Notes: a model not told the origin generated them from the letters alone. Counted from the stretch's first letter, positions 54,078 to 62,722 are shown. The stretch: DNA of 64,000 bases from Nitriliruptoraceae bacterium (GCA_003565155.1 PXDB01000079.1:1-64000); one strand, 5' to 3'. Program-made: numbers and translations.

Positions 54078-54126
54078 TTGCTCCCCGACGTTGCCCCGCC
54101 CGGTGCGGGGCAACGTCGGGGAGCAA
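54078..54126. terminator. 20-bp perfect hairpin, bidirectional terminator
   Basis: TTGCTCCCCGACGTTGCCCC (54078-54097) and its exact complement at 54107-54126 flank a nine-base loop, between converging genes ending at 54069 (plus) and 54187 (minus). It should terminate both. Confidence 0.85.
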
Positions 54127-54186
54127 CCACTGTGACCGGCCGGGTCGGGTACGGCGCTGCGCTGCCGCGCTGCGGGTCCGCGCGTG

Positions 54187-55452
54187 CTACCTGGCGGCCT
54201 CGTCCACCTCGTCGAGTTCGCGGCCCCGGGTCTCCGGCAGCAACCGGAAGCCGATGGCGATCACCGCGACGCTGAGACCGATCCACCGCGACGCGGCCAC
54301 GAACCCGCCCGTGAGGTCGGCCAGGACCCCGAACAGCGCCAGGCCGATCACCGCGCCCAGCACCCCGGCGACCGTCTCCCAGCCCGCCACCGTGGCCCGC
54401 ACCTTGGTCGGTACCAGCTCCGCGATCAGCGCGCCGGTCGCGGGGGCGAAGGCGCTGGACCCGGCGATGGTCAGCAGATAGCCGATGGCGAGGTCACGGA
54501 TCGTGCCGGCGTAGGCGTAGGCGACCGCCCCGCCGGTGACCGCCATCGCGACCCCGCCGGTGACCACCCGCCCGAAACGGTCCGCGCAGAAGCGCCCGAT
54601 CAGGATGCCCGCGAGGCCTACCGGGCCCGCCGCGACCACCAGCGCCGACAGCAGGAGGGGCGAGGCACCCAGCACGCCTTCGCCGTAGACGAAGAGATAG
54701 GTGAAGCCCGGCCCCGTCGCGAGCGCGATCGCACCGACCAGCCCGGCCAGCAGCGCCACCCGACCCACGAGCTCCCGCGGCACCCGTCCCGGCAGCCCGA
54801 CCGCGCGCTCGGCGTGCGCCGCGATCCTTGGCTCGCGGATCCGCTTCGCCAGGACGGGCAGCAGCAGCAGCGGGAGCAGCGAGAACGCCATCACCGGCCG
54901 GAAGCTCGGCTCGCCCGGCAACAGGCCGCGACCGACGGCGACGATCCCGGAGCCGAGCCCGTAGGCGGCCGCGATCAGGGCCAACGCCCACGCGCGGGAC
55001 CCGCTGTCGGTCTCCTCCGCGGAGATGACGCCGGCCAGGGCGTTCACCCCCGACAGCAGCGGCCGTGCCAGCGCGACGGCCACCACGAACACCCAGAAGC
55101 TCCATGCCAGGGCCGACAGGGAGGTCAGCGCCAGTCCCACCGCCATGGCGGTCAGCAGGGTGCGCCGCCGCCCGAACCGGTCGGCCAACGCCGCCGTCGG
55201 GAGGGACCCGAGGGAGGCCAGCCGGATCAGGGCCAGCGCGATGCCGATCGTCGTCGCGGGTAGGCCGAGTTGCTCGAGCGCCTCGTCGCCGACCACCTCA
55301 CCGAACTCGACCGCGACGTCGCCGATGATCGTGGTCACGCCGAACTGCGCGATACCCGAGGCCACGGACAGCACCGTCACGCTCAGGATCGGCGCGCTGA
55401 GCCACAGGGGCCGCCACCACCGGTCCCGCGTGGCGTTCCCAGCTGCTCCCAC
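54187..55452 (-). CDS. major facilitator superfamily transporter
   Basis: The 421-residue protein has 12 predicted helices and the MFS loop motifs LADRFGRRRTLLTA (loop 2-3) and GRFCADRFGRVVTGG (loop 8-9). The substrate is unknown. A start at 55452 (GTG) with GAGGAG upstream is preferred to a longer frame. Its 5' end is 76 bp from xthA, so the two are divergent. Confidence 0.88.
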   Translation of the reverse strand: MGAAGNATRDRWWRPLWLSAPILSVTVLSVASGIAQFGVTTIIGDVAVEFGEVVGDEALEQLGLPATTIGIALALIRLASLGSLPTAALADRFGRRRTLLTAMAVGLALTSLSALAWSFWVFVVAVALARPLLSGVNALAGVISAEETDSGSRAWALALIAAAYGLGSGIVAVGRGLLPGEPSFRPVMAFSLLPLLLLPVLAKRIREPRIAAHAERAVGLPGRVPRELVGRVALLAGLVGAIALATGPGFTYLFVYGEGVLGASPLLLSALVVAAGPVGLAGILIGRFCADRFGRVVTGGVAMAVTGGAVAYAYAGTIRDLAIGYLLTIAGSSAFAPATGALIAELVPTKVRATVAGWETVAGVLGAVIGLALFGVLADLTGGFVAASRWIGLSVAVIAIGFRLLPETRGRELDEVDEAAR

Positions 55453-55528
55453 GGGACTCCTCGATGCTCTGCGGCCGGGACGGTAGCCGGTGCGCGTGCA
55501 CCCGTACGGGGGCGGTAGCGTCCCGGAC

Positions 55529-56311
55529 ATGCGCGTGATCACCTGGAACGTCAACTCGATCCGCGCCCGCCTCCCGCGGGTGCGCGAGCTCCTCGACGCC
55601 CACCGCCCCGACGTGGTGTGCGTGCAGGAAACCAAGGTCGGCGACGACACCTTCCCCCGCACGGCGCTCGGCGAGCACGGCTACCGGGCTGTCGCCGTCT
55701 CCGAGGGCCGCTGGAACGGTGTCGCCCTGCTGGTCCCCGAGGCCGCCGCGGTCACCGAGGTGGTGACCCAGCTGCCCGGCGCCCCCGACCCGGCAGAAGC
55801 CAGGTGGGTGGAGGCCGTGATCGACGGCGTGCGGGTGGCATCGGTCTACGTGCCCAACGGACGGGATCGTGCGCACCCGATGTTCGCGGCGAAGCTGCGC
55901 TTCCTCGAGGCCATGCACGACCACCTCGACGGTGTCGACGCGCCGTTGGTGGTCGCCGGCGACATGAACATCGCGCCGGAGGATCGCGACGTGTGGGACG
56001 TCGCGCAGGCGGGTCTGACCACCCACATCACCGATGAGGAGCGTGACCGACTCGCTGCGCTGGTCTCCCTCGGCCTCGAGGACGCCTATCGCGCAGTCCA
56101 TCCGGACGGGGAGGGGTTCACCTGGTGGGACTACCGCATGGGCGCGTTCCGGCGCGGCTGGGGGATGCGGATCGACCTGGCGTTGGTCGGCGGGGGGCTG
56201 TCCGTGTCGAGCTGCGAGGTCGATACGAGGTTCCGTCGGGTTAACGCGGCGGGTGACAAGCCCTCGGATCACGCCCCGGTGGTCGTGGAGTTCGAGCTCG
56301 CAGGGGAGTGA
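55529..56311 (+). CDS. xthA: exodeoxyribonuclease III (AP endonuclease)
   Basis: The 260-residue enzyme cuts DNA at abasic sites in base-excision repair. It has MRVITWNVNSIRARLPRV, VCVQETKV (metal Glu), YVPNGRD, VVAGDMNIAPEDRDVWD, TWWDYR and the catalytic SDHAPVVVEF. The ATG at 55529 starts exactly at the conserved strand; an upstream in-frame start at 55490 adds nothing conserved. Confidence 0.96.
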   Translation: MRVITWNVNSIRARLPRVRELLDAHRPDVVCVQETKVGDDTFPRTALGEHGYRAVAVSEGRWNGVALLVPEAAAVTEVVTQLPGAPDPAEARWVEAVIDGVRVASVYVPNGRDRAHPMFAAKLRFLEAMHDHLDGVDAPLVVAGDMNIAPEDRDVWDVAQAGLTTHITDEERDRLAALVSLGLEDAYRAVHPDGEGFTWWDYRMGAFRRGWGMRIDLALVGGGLSVSSCEVDTRFRRVNAAGDKPSDHAPVVVEFELAGE

Positions 56312-56326
56312 CCACCCGCAGGAGCC

Positions 56327-56599
56327 TCACTCGTCCTTGAGCGCGTACAGCTGCACGCCGAGCCCGAGGTCCGCGAGCAGGAGCCGCAGATCGAGACCGT
56401 GGTCGGCTGCCTCCTCACCGAGCATCGCGATGGTCGTGGTGAGCGCCGTCACGACCTCGTCGGCGTCGTCGCCGGCGAGAGCCTGTCGCAGCAGGCCCTC
56501 CGCGTGCGTGGGCTGACCGGCGATCGCGGCGGTGCACACCGCGATCGCGTCGAGCACGCCGTTGCCCTCGGTCCGTCGGCGGCGGCGTCGGGCCGTCAC
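56327..56599 (-). CDS. small helical hypothetical after the second zinc flavoprotein
   Basis: A 90-residue protein whose GTG (56599) overlaps the flavoprotein stop (GTGA). It starts with a basic run (RRRRRR) and is then helical: VLDAIAVCTAAIAGQPTHAE, LLRQALAGDDADEVVTALTT, LLLADLGLGVQLYALKDE. No family is recognised. Its helical pattern and size resemble the small protein at 11649, which is also coupled to a metal-locus gene; alignment by eye is weak. Confidence 0.6.
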   Translation of the reverse strand: MTARRRRRRTEGNGVLDAIAVCTAAIAGQPTHAEGLLRQALAGDDADEVVTALTTTIAMLGEEAADHGLDLRLLLADLGLGVQLYALKDE

Positions 56600-57957
56600 C
56601 GGGAACCTGCCGGGGTTGGCCGCGCCTGGCGGGTGGTGGTGCCGGTACGTGCAGCCGCGACCCCGGTGCGTCGTGCGGGTGCAGCGGTCGACGACGTGGG
56701 CCAGGAACCCAACTGCGGACACGCACCCGCGCCCGTCGTGATGCGGTCGGCACGTTCGGGATCGAGATCCCGCATCGAGGCGGTGATGCGTTGTGCCGCC
56801 CGCCGGTGCCCGATCAGGTTGCCTGCGGTGGGTCCGAGGATGAGGCCTGCCGCCGCACCGGTGAGGTGGAGGTTGGTCCCGGGCCATCGCAGTGCCGCGT
56901 CGAGGTCAGGGAGTCCGCCGGCGACCGCCAGAGGATGGCGTTGCTGCACCTCGGACAGCAGCGGATCCGATGCCACGTCCACCTGTCCGCCCGTCGCGCA
57001 CCACAGGGCGTCGGCAACCAGCGTGTCCTGTCCGTCGATGCACACCCGGAGGCGGTCCCCGACCGCCTCGACGCCGGTGATCTGCGCGCGCTGGCGGAGG
57101 TGGAGCTGTCCTGCCGCTGCGAGCTGCTCGAGTCGCATCCGCGCGCGGTGCGGCATGGTGCCACCCCCCCGCGCCTGGGCCAGCATGCGGGAGCGGACGG
57201 TGGGATCCGGCTCCGCCCGGAAGGGTCGGAGCTTGCGGGGACCGAGCCAGGTCGGGTGGGTGTCGTACCGGCGGACGGCGAGCCTTCGGCGTGCGACGAG
57301 GGTCACGCGTGCGCCGCGTGCCGCGGCGCCGCTGCACAGCTGTGCGGCGGAGAGCCCACCACCGATGACCACGACGTGACCGCCTGCAGGCGTGGTCCGG
57401 ACATCGCAGCCGTCGCCCACCCGCACGTTTGGATGGTCCGTCGCCGCGGGCTGGAGCGGTGGTGGCGCGACGGGGAGCCGCCGGTTCGTCGCCAGTACGA
57501 CGTGGGCGGGACGTCGGCGTGTTCCGTCCGAGAGCTCGAGGACCGCCTCACCGTCGTCGAGGAGCCGCAGGGCGATCACCGATGCCGGGGTGATCGCGTC
57601 CGTCAAGCCCGTGGCGTCGACCAGTTCCGAGGTGAACCGCGCGAACGCCGCGGTCGTGGGGAGGTTGGCCTGTCCACTGCGCACCAGTTCGGACGCGTGG
57701 CAAGTGGCGAGCAGCGCGAAGGGGTCGGGATGCGGGTGGTGGACCGCCGGGGACCGCAGGTGTGCGATGTCCTGGGAGGCGAACCGGTGGTGCCAGGTGT
57801 GCAGCCACTGGGCGCCGGGATCGACGACCTCGACCGGTCCGAGGTCGTGGCAGCGCAGCAGGGTCCCGAGAGCGAGGGCGGCAGGCCCGGCGCCGACGAT
57901 GACCGTCTCGGCTGTCCGGGCGGGTCCTGGTTCGGCGGGCGAGGTCGGCGGCGGCAA
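56596..57957 (-). CDS. FAD/NAD(P)-binding oxidoreductase next to the second zinc locus
   Basis: The 453-residue flavoprotein has FAD motif VIVGAGPAALALGTLL near the start, a second dinucleotide motif VVVIGGGLSAAQLCSGAA, and a late GLILGPTAGNLIGHRRAAQR segment. It resembles lysine/ornithine-monooxygenase-like and CzcO-like proteins. The substrate is unknown. Only a TTG start is available (57957), so the exact start is unsure. Zinc site D lies 46-56 bp upstream, implying zinc control. Confidence 0.65.
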   Translation of the reverse strand: MPPPTSPAEPGPARTAETVIVGAGPAALALGTLLRCHDLGPVEVVDPGAQWLHTWHHRFASQDIAHLRSPAVHHPHPDPFALLATCHASELVRSGQANLPTTAAFARFTSELVDATGLTDAITPASVIALRLLDDGEAVLELSDGTRRRPAHVVLATNRRLPVAPPPLQPAATDHPNVRVGDGCDVRTTPAGGHVVVIGGGLSAAQLCSGAAARGARVTLVARRRLAVRRYDTHPTWLGPRKLRPFRAEPDPTVRSRMLAQARGGGTMPHRARMRLEQLAAAGQLHLRQRAQITGVEAVGDRLRVCIDGQDTLVADALWCATGGQVDVASDPLLSEVQQRHPLAVAGGLPDLDAALRWPGTNLHLTGAAAGLILGPTAGNLIGHRRAAQRITASMRDLDPERADRITTGAGACPQLGSWPTSSTAAPARRTGVAAARTGTTTRQARPTPAGSR

Positions 57958-58002
57958 CCGGGGGTCTCCATCGTGGCGGGAGATGCACGATAACTGGACC
58001 CG

Positions 58003-58019
58003 GAATCATTCTCAAACTT
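58003..58019. promoter_or_regulatory. putative Zur operator, site D
   Basis: GAATCATTCTCAAACTT; its minus-strand core GAGAATGATTC is the closest of the four sites to the classic Zur palindrome TGAAAATGATTTTCA. It precedes the flavoprotein gene at 57957 (minus). Confidence 0.65.
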
Positions 58020-58150
58020 GGCGCACGCCTGCGGCGATCGACCCCGGGCGCGAACCCACGGCCGTGTTGCGATCGCGGCGCCACCGGCCACGCCGGGGGA
58101 ACCGGTCGGGCCCCGCCGTAGCGGGGCCCGGGATCGGTCGTGGTGGCGGC

Positions 58151-58447
58151 TCAGTGCTCGTCGTAGTGGTCGCCGTGCACCGCGTGCCGGTGGCCGTCGT
58201 GCAGGTAGTCGACGTGGTCGTCGTGGGTGATCGTCTCGTGCCCGCACTCGGGGCCGTGGGCGTGGTCGTGGGGTTGGGCGACGGCGTGCACGTCCGTGAT
58301 CGAGCACTCGTCGTAGTGATCGCCGTGCGGCGTGTGGGCATGGCCGTCGTGGAGGTAGTCGACGTGGCCCTGGTGTTCGACGGCTGCGTGACCGCAGTCC
58401 GGGCTGTGGCTGTGGGTGTGTGCGTCGTGAACGGTGCAGGTGGACAT
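58151..58447 (-). CDS. His-rich repeat protein, probable zinc buffer
   Basis: The 98-residue protein has 25 histidines and two copies of a 32-residue unit (17-48 and 67-98) sharing CGH, HVDYLHDGH and HGDHYDE, identical at 21 positions. Cysteines occur in each CGH. No signal peptide is seen, so it is cytoplasmic. ATG at 58447 follows GGAGA; an in-frame upstream start at 58507 adds an unrelated stretch. The neighbouring ArsR regulator and promoter dyad make a zinc-inducible zinc-binding protein the best guess. I recognise the HVDYLHDGH phrase from small actinobacterial metal-locus proteins, but not a defined function. Confidence 0.75.
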   Translation of the reverse strand: MSTCTVHDAHTHSHSPDCGHAAVEHQGHVDYLHDGHAHTPHGDHYDECSITDVHAVAQPHDHAHGPECGHETITHDDHVDYLHDGHRHAVHGDHYDEH

Positions 58448-58507
58448 GGGTTCTCCGGTGCTGAGCGTCGTGGAGGCGGCTTGCCGCTGCTGACGAGAGC
58501 ATAGCAT

Positions 58508-58535
58508 CGATGTATCGCGATGTCACGATATATCG
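58508..58535. promoter_or_regulatory. ArsR-type operator pair before the His-rich gene
   Basis: CGATGTATCG (58508-58517) and CGATATATCG (58526-58535) are two near-identical palindromes 18 bp apart in an AT-rich patch, upstream of the His-rich gene start (58447) and downstream of the arsR stop. This resembles SmtB/CzrA operators. Confidence 0.6.
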
Positions 58536-58572
58536 GTGATGGAGTGCGGGTGAGGTCCCGTGCCGTCCATGG

Positions 58573-58869
58573 TCAGTGCGTCTCGCCGGCGTGGATGACC
58601 GCATCCTCGACGATGTGCGCCACGTGTTCATCGACGAGGTGGTAGGTGACCGAGCGTCCCTCCCTGACCGCGGTGACCAGCCGCACGCCACGCAGGATGG
58701 CCAGGTGCTCCGAGACGCGGGGCTGGGCGACGCCCAGGGCGTCCACCAGTTCGTGGACCGCGCGGGGGCCGCTGGCGAGTTGACGGACGATGGCCACGCG
58801 GATGGGGTTGGAGAGCGCCTTGAAGGTGTCGGTGACCCGCTCCATGTCCTGGATCGCCGTCGCCTCCAT
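58573..58869 (-). CDS. ArsR/SmtB-family zinc sensor (CzrA-like)
   Basis: The 98-residue repressor has a winged helix with VAQPRVSEHLAILRGVRLV as recognition helix. Its last helix carries D80-x-H82, then after ten residues H93-x-x-E96, the exact alpha-5 zinc motif (DxHx10Hxx[E/H]) of SmtB and CzrA. There is no alpha-3 Cys motif, so it fits a zinc/cobalt sensor that releases DNA when zinc is high. It precedes the His-rich gene on the same strand. Confidence 0.88.
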   Translation of the reverse strand: MEATAIQDMERVTDTFKALSNPIRVAIVRQLASGPRAVHELVDALGVAQPRVSEHLAILRGVRLVTAVREGRSVTYHLVDEHVAHIVEDAVIHAGETH

Positions 58870-58970
58870 GGGGACCTCCCCTCCGGTGACAGGGTAGCCG
58901 GGCGGGGTGGATGGCCGCGGGTCCGACCATCGTCGCCGGTGGTGCCGCCGTCGGCGTGGTCAGCGCCGTC

Positions 58971-59822
58971 CTAGCCGAGCTGATCCTCGTGACGGTGGTC
59001 GTGGGTGTGGGGGTCGTCGAGCACGAGCGTCCCGTCCTCCAGCACGTGCACGTGGCCACCGTACGCACGTGACAGCAACTCCGGGGTCAGCACCATCGAT
59101 GGGGCGCCCGCGGCGATGATGTCGGTGGCGATCAGCACGGCGACGTCGGTGAGCCGCGCCGTTCCAACGTCATGGGTGGTCAGGATCACGATCCGTCCGC
59201 GGTCACGCTCCTCGCGGATGACTTCCGTGATGACCTCCTGGGAGATCATGTCCAGCCCGGTGATCGGCTCGTCGAGCAGGAGGACGTCCGCCTGCTGCGC
59301 GAGGCCCTGCGCGACGTAGGTGCGTTGGCGTTGGCCCCCGGAGAGCTCGTGCAGTTGCCGATGGCGCAGATCATCGATGCGCATCCGGTGGATCGCGTCC
59401 TCGACCGCCGTGCGATCCTCAGCCGTCAGCCGACCGACCATCCCGCGTCGTCCGTAGGCGCCCATCCGCACGGTCTCGAGCACCGTCAGCGGCACCGCCT
59501 GGTTCGCGATGGTCGTCTGCAGCACGTGGGCGACCCTGTTGCGGCGTGCGGTCCCCGCCGTGCCGCTCACCGACACCTGGCCGCGTGACGGTCCGACGAG
59601 CCCGGAGATCGTCGACAGGAGGGTGCTCTTCCCGGAGCCGTTCGGCCCGATGATGGCCACAGCGGTGCCAGGAGCCAGGTGCATTGACGCGTCGCGAACC
59701 GCCACGATGTCCCCGAAGGTGACCCACAGGCGGTCGACGTTGACGGTCGGCCCCCCAGCGGGCTCATGTGCGGACCCCGCTCCCGGGGAGCTTCCGGTTG
59801 GCGATGCGGGAACGGTTCCCAT
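58971..59822 (-). CDS. znuC: zinc ABC transporter ATPase (second importer)
   Basis: The 283-residue ATPase has Walker A GPNGSGKST, LSGGQRQR, Walker B LLLDEPITGLD and TTHD. It ends in a His-rich tail (DDPHTHDHRHED). It is divergent from the binding-protein gene at 59924. It resembles the ATPase at 3158 in motif order, so the two importers are paralogues. Confidence 0.85.
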   Translation of the reverse strand: MGTVPASPTGSSPGAGSAHEPAGGPTVNVDRLWVTFGDIVAVRDASMHLAPGTAVAIIGPNGSGKSTLLSTISGLVGPSRGQVSVSGTAGTARRNRVAHVLQTTIANQAVPLTVLETVRMGAYGRRGMVGRLTAEDRTAVEDAIHRMRIDDLRHRQLHELSGGQRQRTYVAQGLAQQADVLLLDEPITGLDMISQEVITEVIREERDRGRIVILTTHDVGTARLTDVAVLIATDIIAAGAPSMVLTPELLSRAYGGHVHVLEDGTLVLDDPHTHDHRHEDQLG

Positions 59823-59849
59823 TACGCTCCTCGTGCCGTCCCGGCGAAC

Positions 59850-59861
59850 CGTAGCGCTACG
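59850..59861. promoter_or_regulatory. 12-bp palindrome in the second importer's divergent promoter
   Basis: CGTAGCGCTACG is a perfect 12-bp palindrome in the 101-bp gap between the ATPase (59822, minus) and binding-protein (59924, plus) starts. An imperfect GGGAACGGTTCCC lies at 59808-59820, overlapping the ATPase start. Neither matches the GAGARTSABTC core. Confidence 0.4.
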
Positions 59862-59923
59862 AGCGGGCCTCGTCGTCGCGAACCGCCTCCAGCCGGATCG
59901 TCCCCTCGAAACGAGATGCCCCG

Positions 59924-61135
59924 ATGTCGCTCCCGCACCTCGCCCGCCCGTCTGGCGGCCTGCCGCTGCTCGCGGTGCTCGGCCTCCTCCTCGCCGCGTG
60001 CGGCGCCGGGGTCGAGCCGTCGGCGACCGAGGCGGTGGCCGATGACGGGACCGACGCTGCCGTCGACGACAGCTCCGCGGATGCGTCGGACGGAGCGGCC
60101 GCCGAGGAGGTCGACCGCCTCTCGATCGTCGCCACGACCTCGCTCATCGGGGACATGGTCGCCACGCTCGCGCAGGAGGATGCCGAGGTGACCGTGCTCA
60201 TGCCGCCGGGTGTCGACCCGCACGGCTACGAGCCATCGGCGAGCGACGGGCGGCTGCTGCGTGAGGCGGATCTGATCGTGGCGAACGGCTTGCAGCTCGA
60301 GGAGAACCTGGTGTCGGTCCTCGAGGCGGTCGAGGAGGAAGGTGGCAGCATCCTCGCCCTGGCCGAGCAGCTCGACCCCATCGACTTCGCGTGGGACGGC
60401 CCGGGGCACAGCCACGGTGACGACGACGCCGGTCACCCGCAGGATGATGACGACCACGGTCACTCACACGACGATGACGCCGGTCACTCCCACGATGATG
60501 ACGACCACGGTCACTCCCATGATGACGACGACCACGGTCACTCCGACGAAGAGGAGGACCACGGTCACTCCCACGATGGCGGGGACCCGCACTTCTGGTT
60601 CGACCCGCTACGTGCCGCCGAGGGTGTGCAGCTGATCGCCGAGGCCATCGCCGAACTGGACGAGCGGCTCGAGGCTGAGGAGTGGTCGGCGCGCGGTGCG
60701 GCCGCGGCCGAGGAGCTCGAGGAGCTCCACGACGAGATGATGGCGATGTTCGACACCATCCCGTCCGGGAACCGCACGCTGGTCACCAACCACGACGCGC
60801 TCGGCTACCTGGCGTACCGCTACGACCTCGAGGTGCTGGGCACGGTCGTGCCCGGCGCCTCGACGCAGTCCGAGGTCGACGCGCGTGGATTCGCGGAGCT
60901 GGTGGAGACGGTCGAACGCGCTGGCGTCGAGGTGGTCTTCGCCGAGAACACCGACTCCACCGTGCTCGCCGAGCAACTCGCCAGCGAGGTGGTCGGGCGC
61001 GGCGATCTCGAGGTCGAGGTCGTGCGGATCTACACCGACGCCCTCGGTGAGGAGGGCAGCGGTGCCGAGACCTACACCGGCCTGCTGCGCACCACCTCCA
61101 GGCTGATCACGGAGGCGCTCGGCGGCACCGTCTGA
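59924..61135 (+). CDS. znuA: zinc-binding lipoprotein with a long His/Asp loop
   Basis: The 403-residue ZnuA-type lipoprotein has lipobox LLAAC and an acidic linker, then VTVLMPPGVDPHGYEPS (His ligand), DPHFWFDPL (His), TNHDALGYLAYRYD (His) and FAENTDST (Glu). About 60 residues near 161-221 are a charged loop of repeated DDDHGHS units between the first two ligands, which catches zinc. The importer at 6679 lacks this loop. Confidence 0.92.
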   Translation: MSLPHLARPSGGLPLLAVLGLLLAACGAGVEPSATEAVADDGTDAAVDDSSADASDGAAAEEVDRLSIVATTSLIGDMVATLAQEDAEVTVLMPPGVDPHGYEPSASDGRLLREADLIVANGLQLEENLVSVLEAVEEEGGSILALAEQLDPIDFAWDGPGHSHGDDDAGHPQDDDDHGHSHDDDAGHSHDDDDHGHSHDDDDHGHSDEEEDHGHSHDGGDPHFWFDPLRAAEGVQLIAEAIAELDERLEAEEWSARGAAAAEELEELHDEMMAMFDTIPSGNRTLVTNHDALGYLAYRYDLEVLGTVVPGASTQSEVDARGFAELVETVERAGVEVVFAENTDSTVLAEQLASEVVGRGDLEVEVVRIYTDALGEEGSGAETYTGLLRTTSRLITEALGGTV

Positions 61136-61374
61136 CCTGCGCGTGCAGGATCGGCGTCGCCGGGAGCCACCGGTACCTGGGGGTCCCCGAACGCTGGAGG
61201 TCGCTCCCGCCCGCCCGGGGGTCTACGGTTCGCCGCGCCAGGGCGCCGTCCACCGGGGGCCGGCCGACCCAGCCGGCCGACGACCGGTGGGCACACCGCC
61301 ACCGGTCGGTGTGCGCTCCTGATCACGGCACGGTAGGTCCGAGCCCTGCACGGAGGTTCCGGAGACGATGACCC

Positions 61375-62241
61375 GTGGTTGATCTGCTCCTCGACCCCTT
61401 CGTGTTCGAGTTCATGCGCAACGGCCTGTACGCGGGACTGCTGACGGTGGTCGCCGCCTCGCTGGTCGGGACGTGGGTCGTGCTGCGGGGCCTGTCCTTC
61501 ATGGGCGACGCGATGGCGCACGGGGTGCTCCCCGGGATCGCCGTGGCCTTCCTGCTGGGGGGCAACCTGCTCGTCGGTGCGGCGATCAGTGCCGCGGTCA
61601 TGATCGCCGGCGTCAGCCTCGCCAGTGCCAGGAGCCGTCTGGGTGACGACGTCGCGATCGGGCTGCTGTTCGTCGGGATGCTCGCCCTCGGTGTCGCCAT
61701 CATCTCCGCACGTGGTGCCTACGCCGGCGACCTGACGACGATCCTGTTCGGTGACCCCATCGGCGTGACCGCCGGCCATCTGCGCACCCTGCTGCTCGCC
61801 GCCACCGTGACCATCGTGCTCACCGTCGCGCTGTACCGGCCGTTCCTGGTCCTCTCCTTCAGCCGGGCGAAAGCCCTGGTCCTCGGGATGCATCCGCGTC
61901 TCGCGCACCTGGCGATGCTCGGGCTGATCGCCATGGTCATCGTGACGTCCTTCAGGACGGTGGGCACGCTGCTGGTGTTCGCCTTCCTGATCGCCCCGCC
62001 GGCGACCGCCTCCCTGATCGCGCGACGCGTGCCGGTGATGATGCTGGTGTCCATCCTCGTCGGCGCCATCAGCGTGCTGGCAGGGCTGCTGATCAGCTTC
62101 TACTTCGGCACAGCGACCGCGGCCACGATCGCGGGCCTGACCGTCCTGCTGTACTTCGTGGTGCTGACGGTCCGCGAGACGATCGACGCCCTCCGCCGGT
62201 GGCGGTCACGGTCTCGCCGACACGCCACAGCGCCCGCGTGA
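61375..62241 (+). CDS. znuB: zinc ABC transporter permease (second importer)
   Basis: The 288-residue permease has WVVLRGLSFMGDAMAHGVLPG near the start, ILFGDPIGV and VFAFLIAPPATASLIARRVP. It follows the binding protein by 239 bp. A GTG at 61375 after CGGAG is taken. It forms an importer with the genes at 58971 and 59924. Confidence 0.88.
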   Translation: MVDLLLDPFVFEFMRNGLYAGLLTVVAASLVGTWVVLRGLSFMGDAMAHGVLPGIAVAFLLGGNLLVGAAISAAVMIAGVSLASARSRLGDDVAIGLLFVGMLALGVAIISARGAYAGDLTTILFGDPIGVTAGHLRTLLLAATVTIVLTVALYRPFLVLSFSRAKALVLGMHPRLAHLAMLGLIAMVIVTSFRTVGTLLVFAFLIAPPATASLIARRVPVMMLVSILVGAISVLAGLLISFYFGTATAATIAGLTVLLYFVVLTVRETIDALRRWRSRSRRHATAPA

Positions 62242-62270
62242 GGCCGCGCCCGTAGGTGCAGCTGCGAGGT

Positions 62271-62705
62271 TCAGCTGCACCGTCCGCAGGTGCCGACCAG
62301 TTCGAGACGGTGCGAGTCGATCACGTAACCACGCTGGTCCCGCGCTTCGCCGGCTGCCTCGCCCAGCGCCCGTTCGATGGCGGGTGGCAGCACCACATCG
62401 TCGATCCGGCCACAGACGGAGCACACCACGTGGTGGTGGTGCTCCGAGAGCTCCTCGGTCAGCTCGTAACGCGCGACATCGTCGGTCGAGGCGAGGCGAT
62501 GGACCGCGCCGCACTGCTCGAGGATGGCGAGGTTGCGGTAGAGCGAGCTCTGCGACTGTGCCGCGCCCCGATCCAGTAGCTCCGGGATCGTGACCGGCCG
62601 GTCCGTCGCTATCAGCAGGTCCACGAGCTGCTTCCGACCCCGGGTGTAGCGCTGCCGGGACCGCCGGAGTTGCTCGTCCACGATGGTATGCACGTCTGTA
62701 CTCAT
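62271..62705 (-). CDS. zur: Fur-family repressor, Zur-like (copy 2)
   Basis: The 144-residue protein has a winged helix with SQSSLYRNLAILEQCG, HHHH (89-92), C95/C98 and C140/C143 as structural zinc pairs, and His132. It is close in layout to the copy at 7739. Two copies each beside an importer suggest divided roles or one being specialised. It converges on znuB. A GTTC/GAAC dyad lies 18-30 bp upstream of its start. Confidence 0.85.
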   Translation of the reverse strand: MSTDVHTIVDEQLRRSRQRYTRGRKQLVDLLIATDRPVTIPELLDRGAAQSQSSLYRNLAILEQCGAVHRLASTDDVARYELTEELSEHHHHVVCSVCGRIDDVVLPPAIERALGEAAGEARDQRGYVIDSHRLELVGTCGRCS

Positions 62706-62722
62706 GCCGTGCAGGCTACACG

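Noticed and set aside
59808-59820. GGGAACGGTTCCC as a LexA-type SOS box
   Set aside because: Spacing between GAAC and GTTC is one base instead of the four of the actinobacterial SOS box, and it overlaps a coding start.
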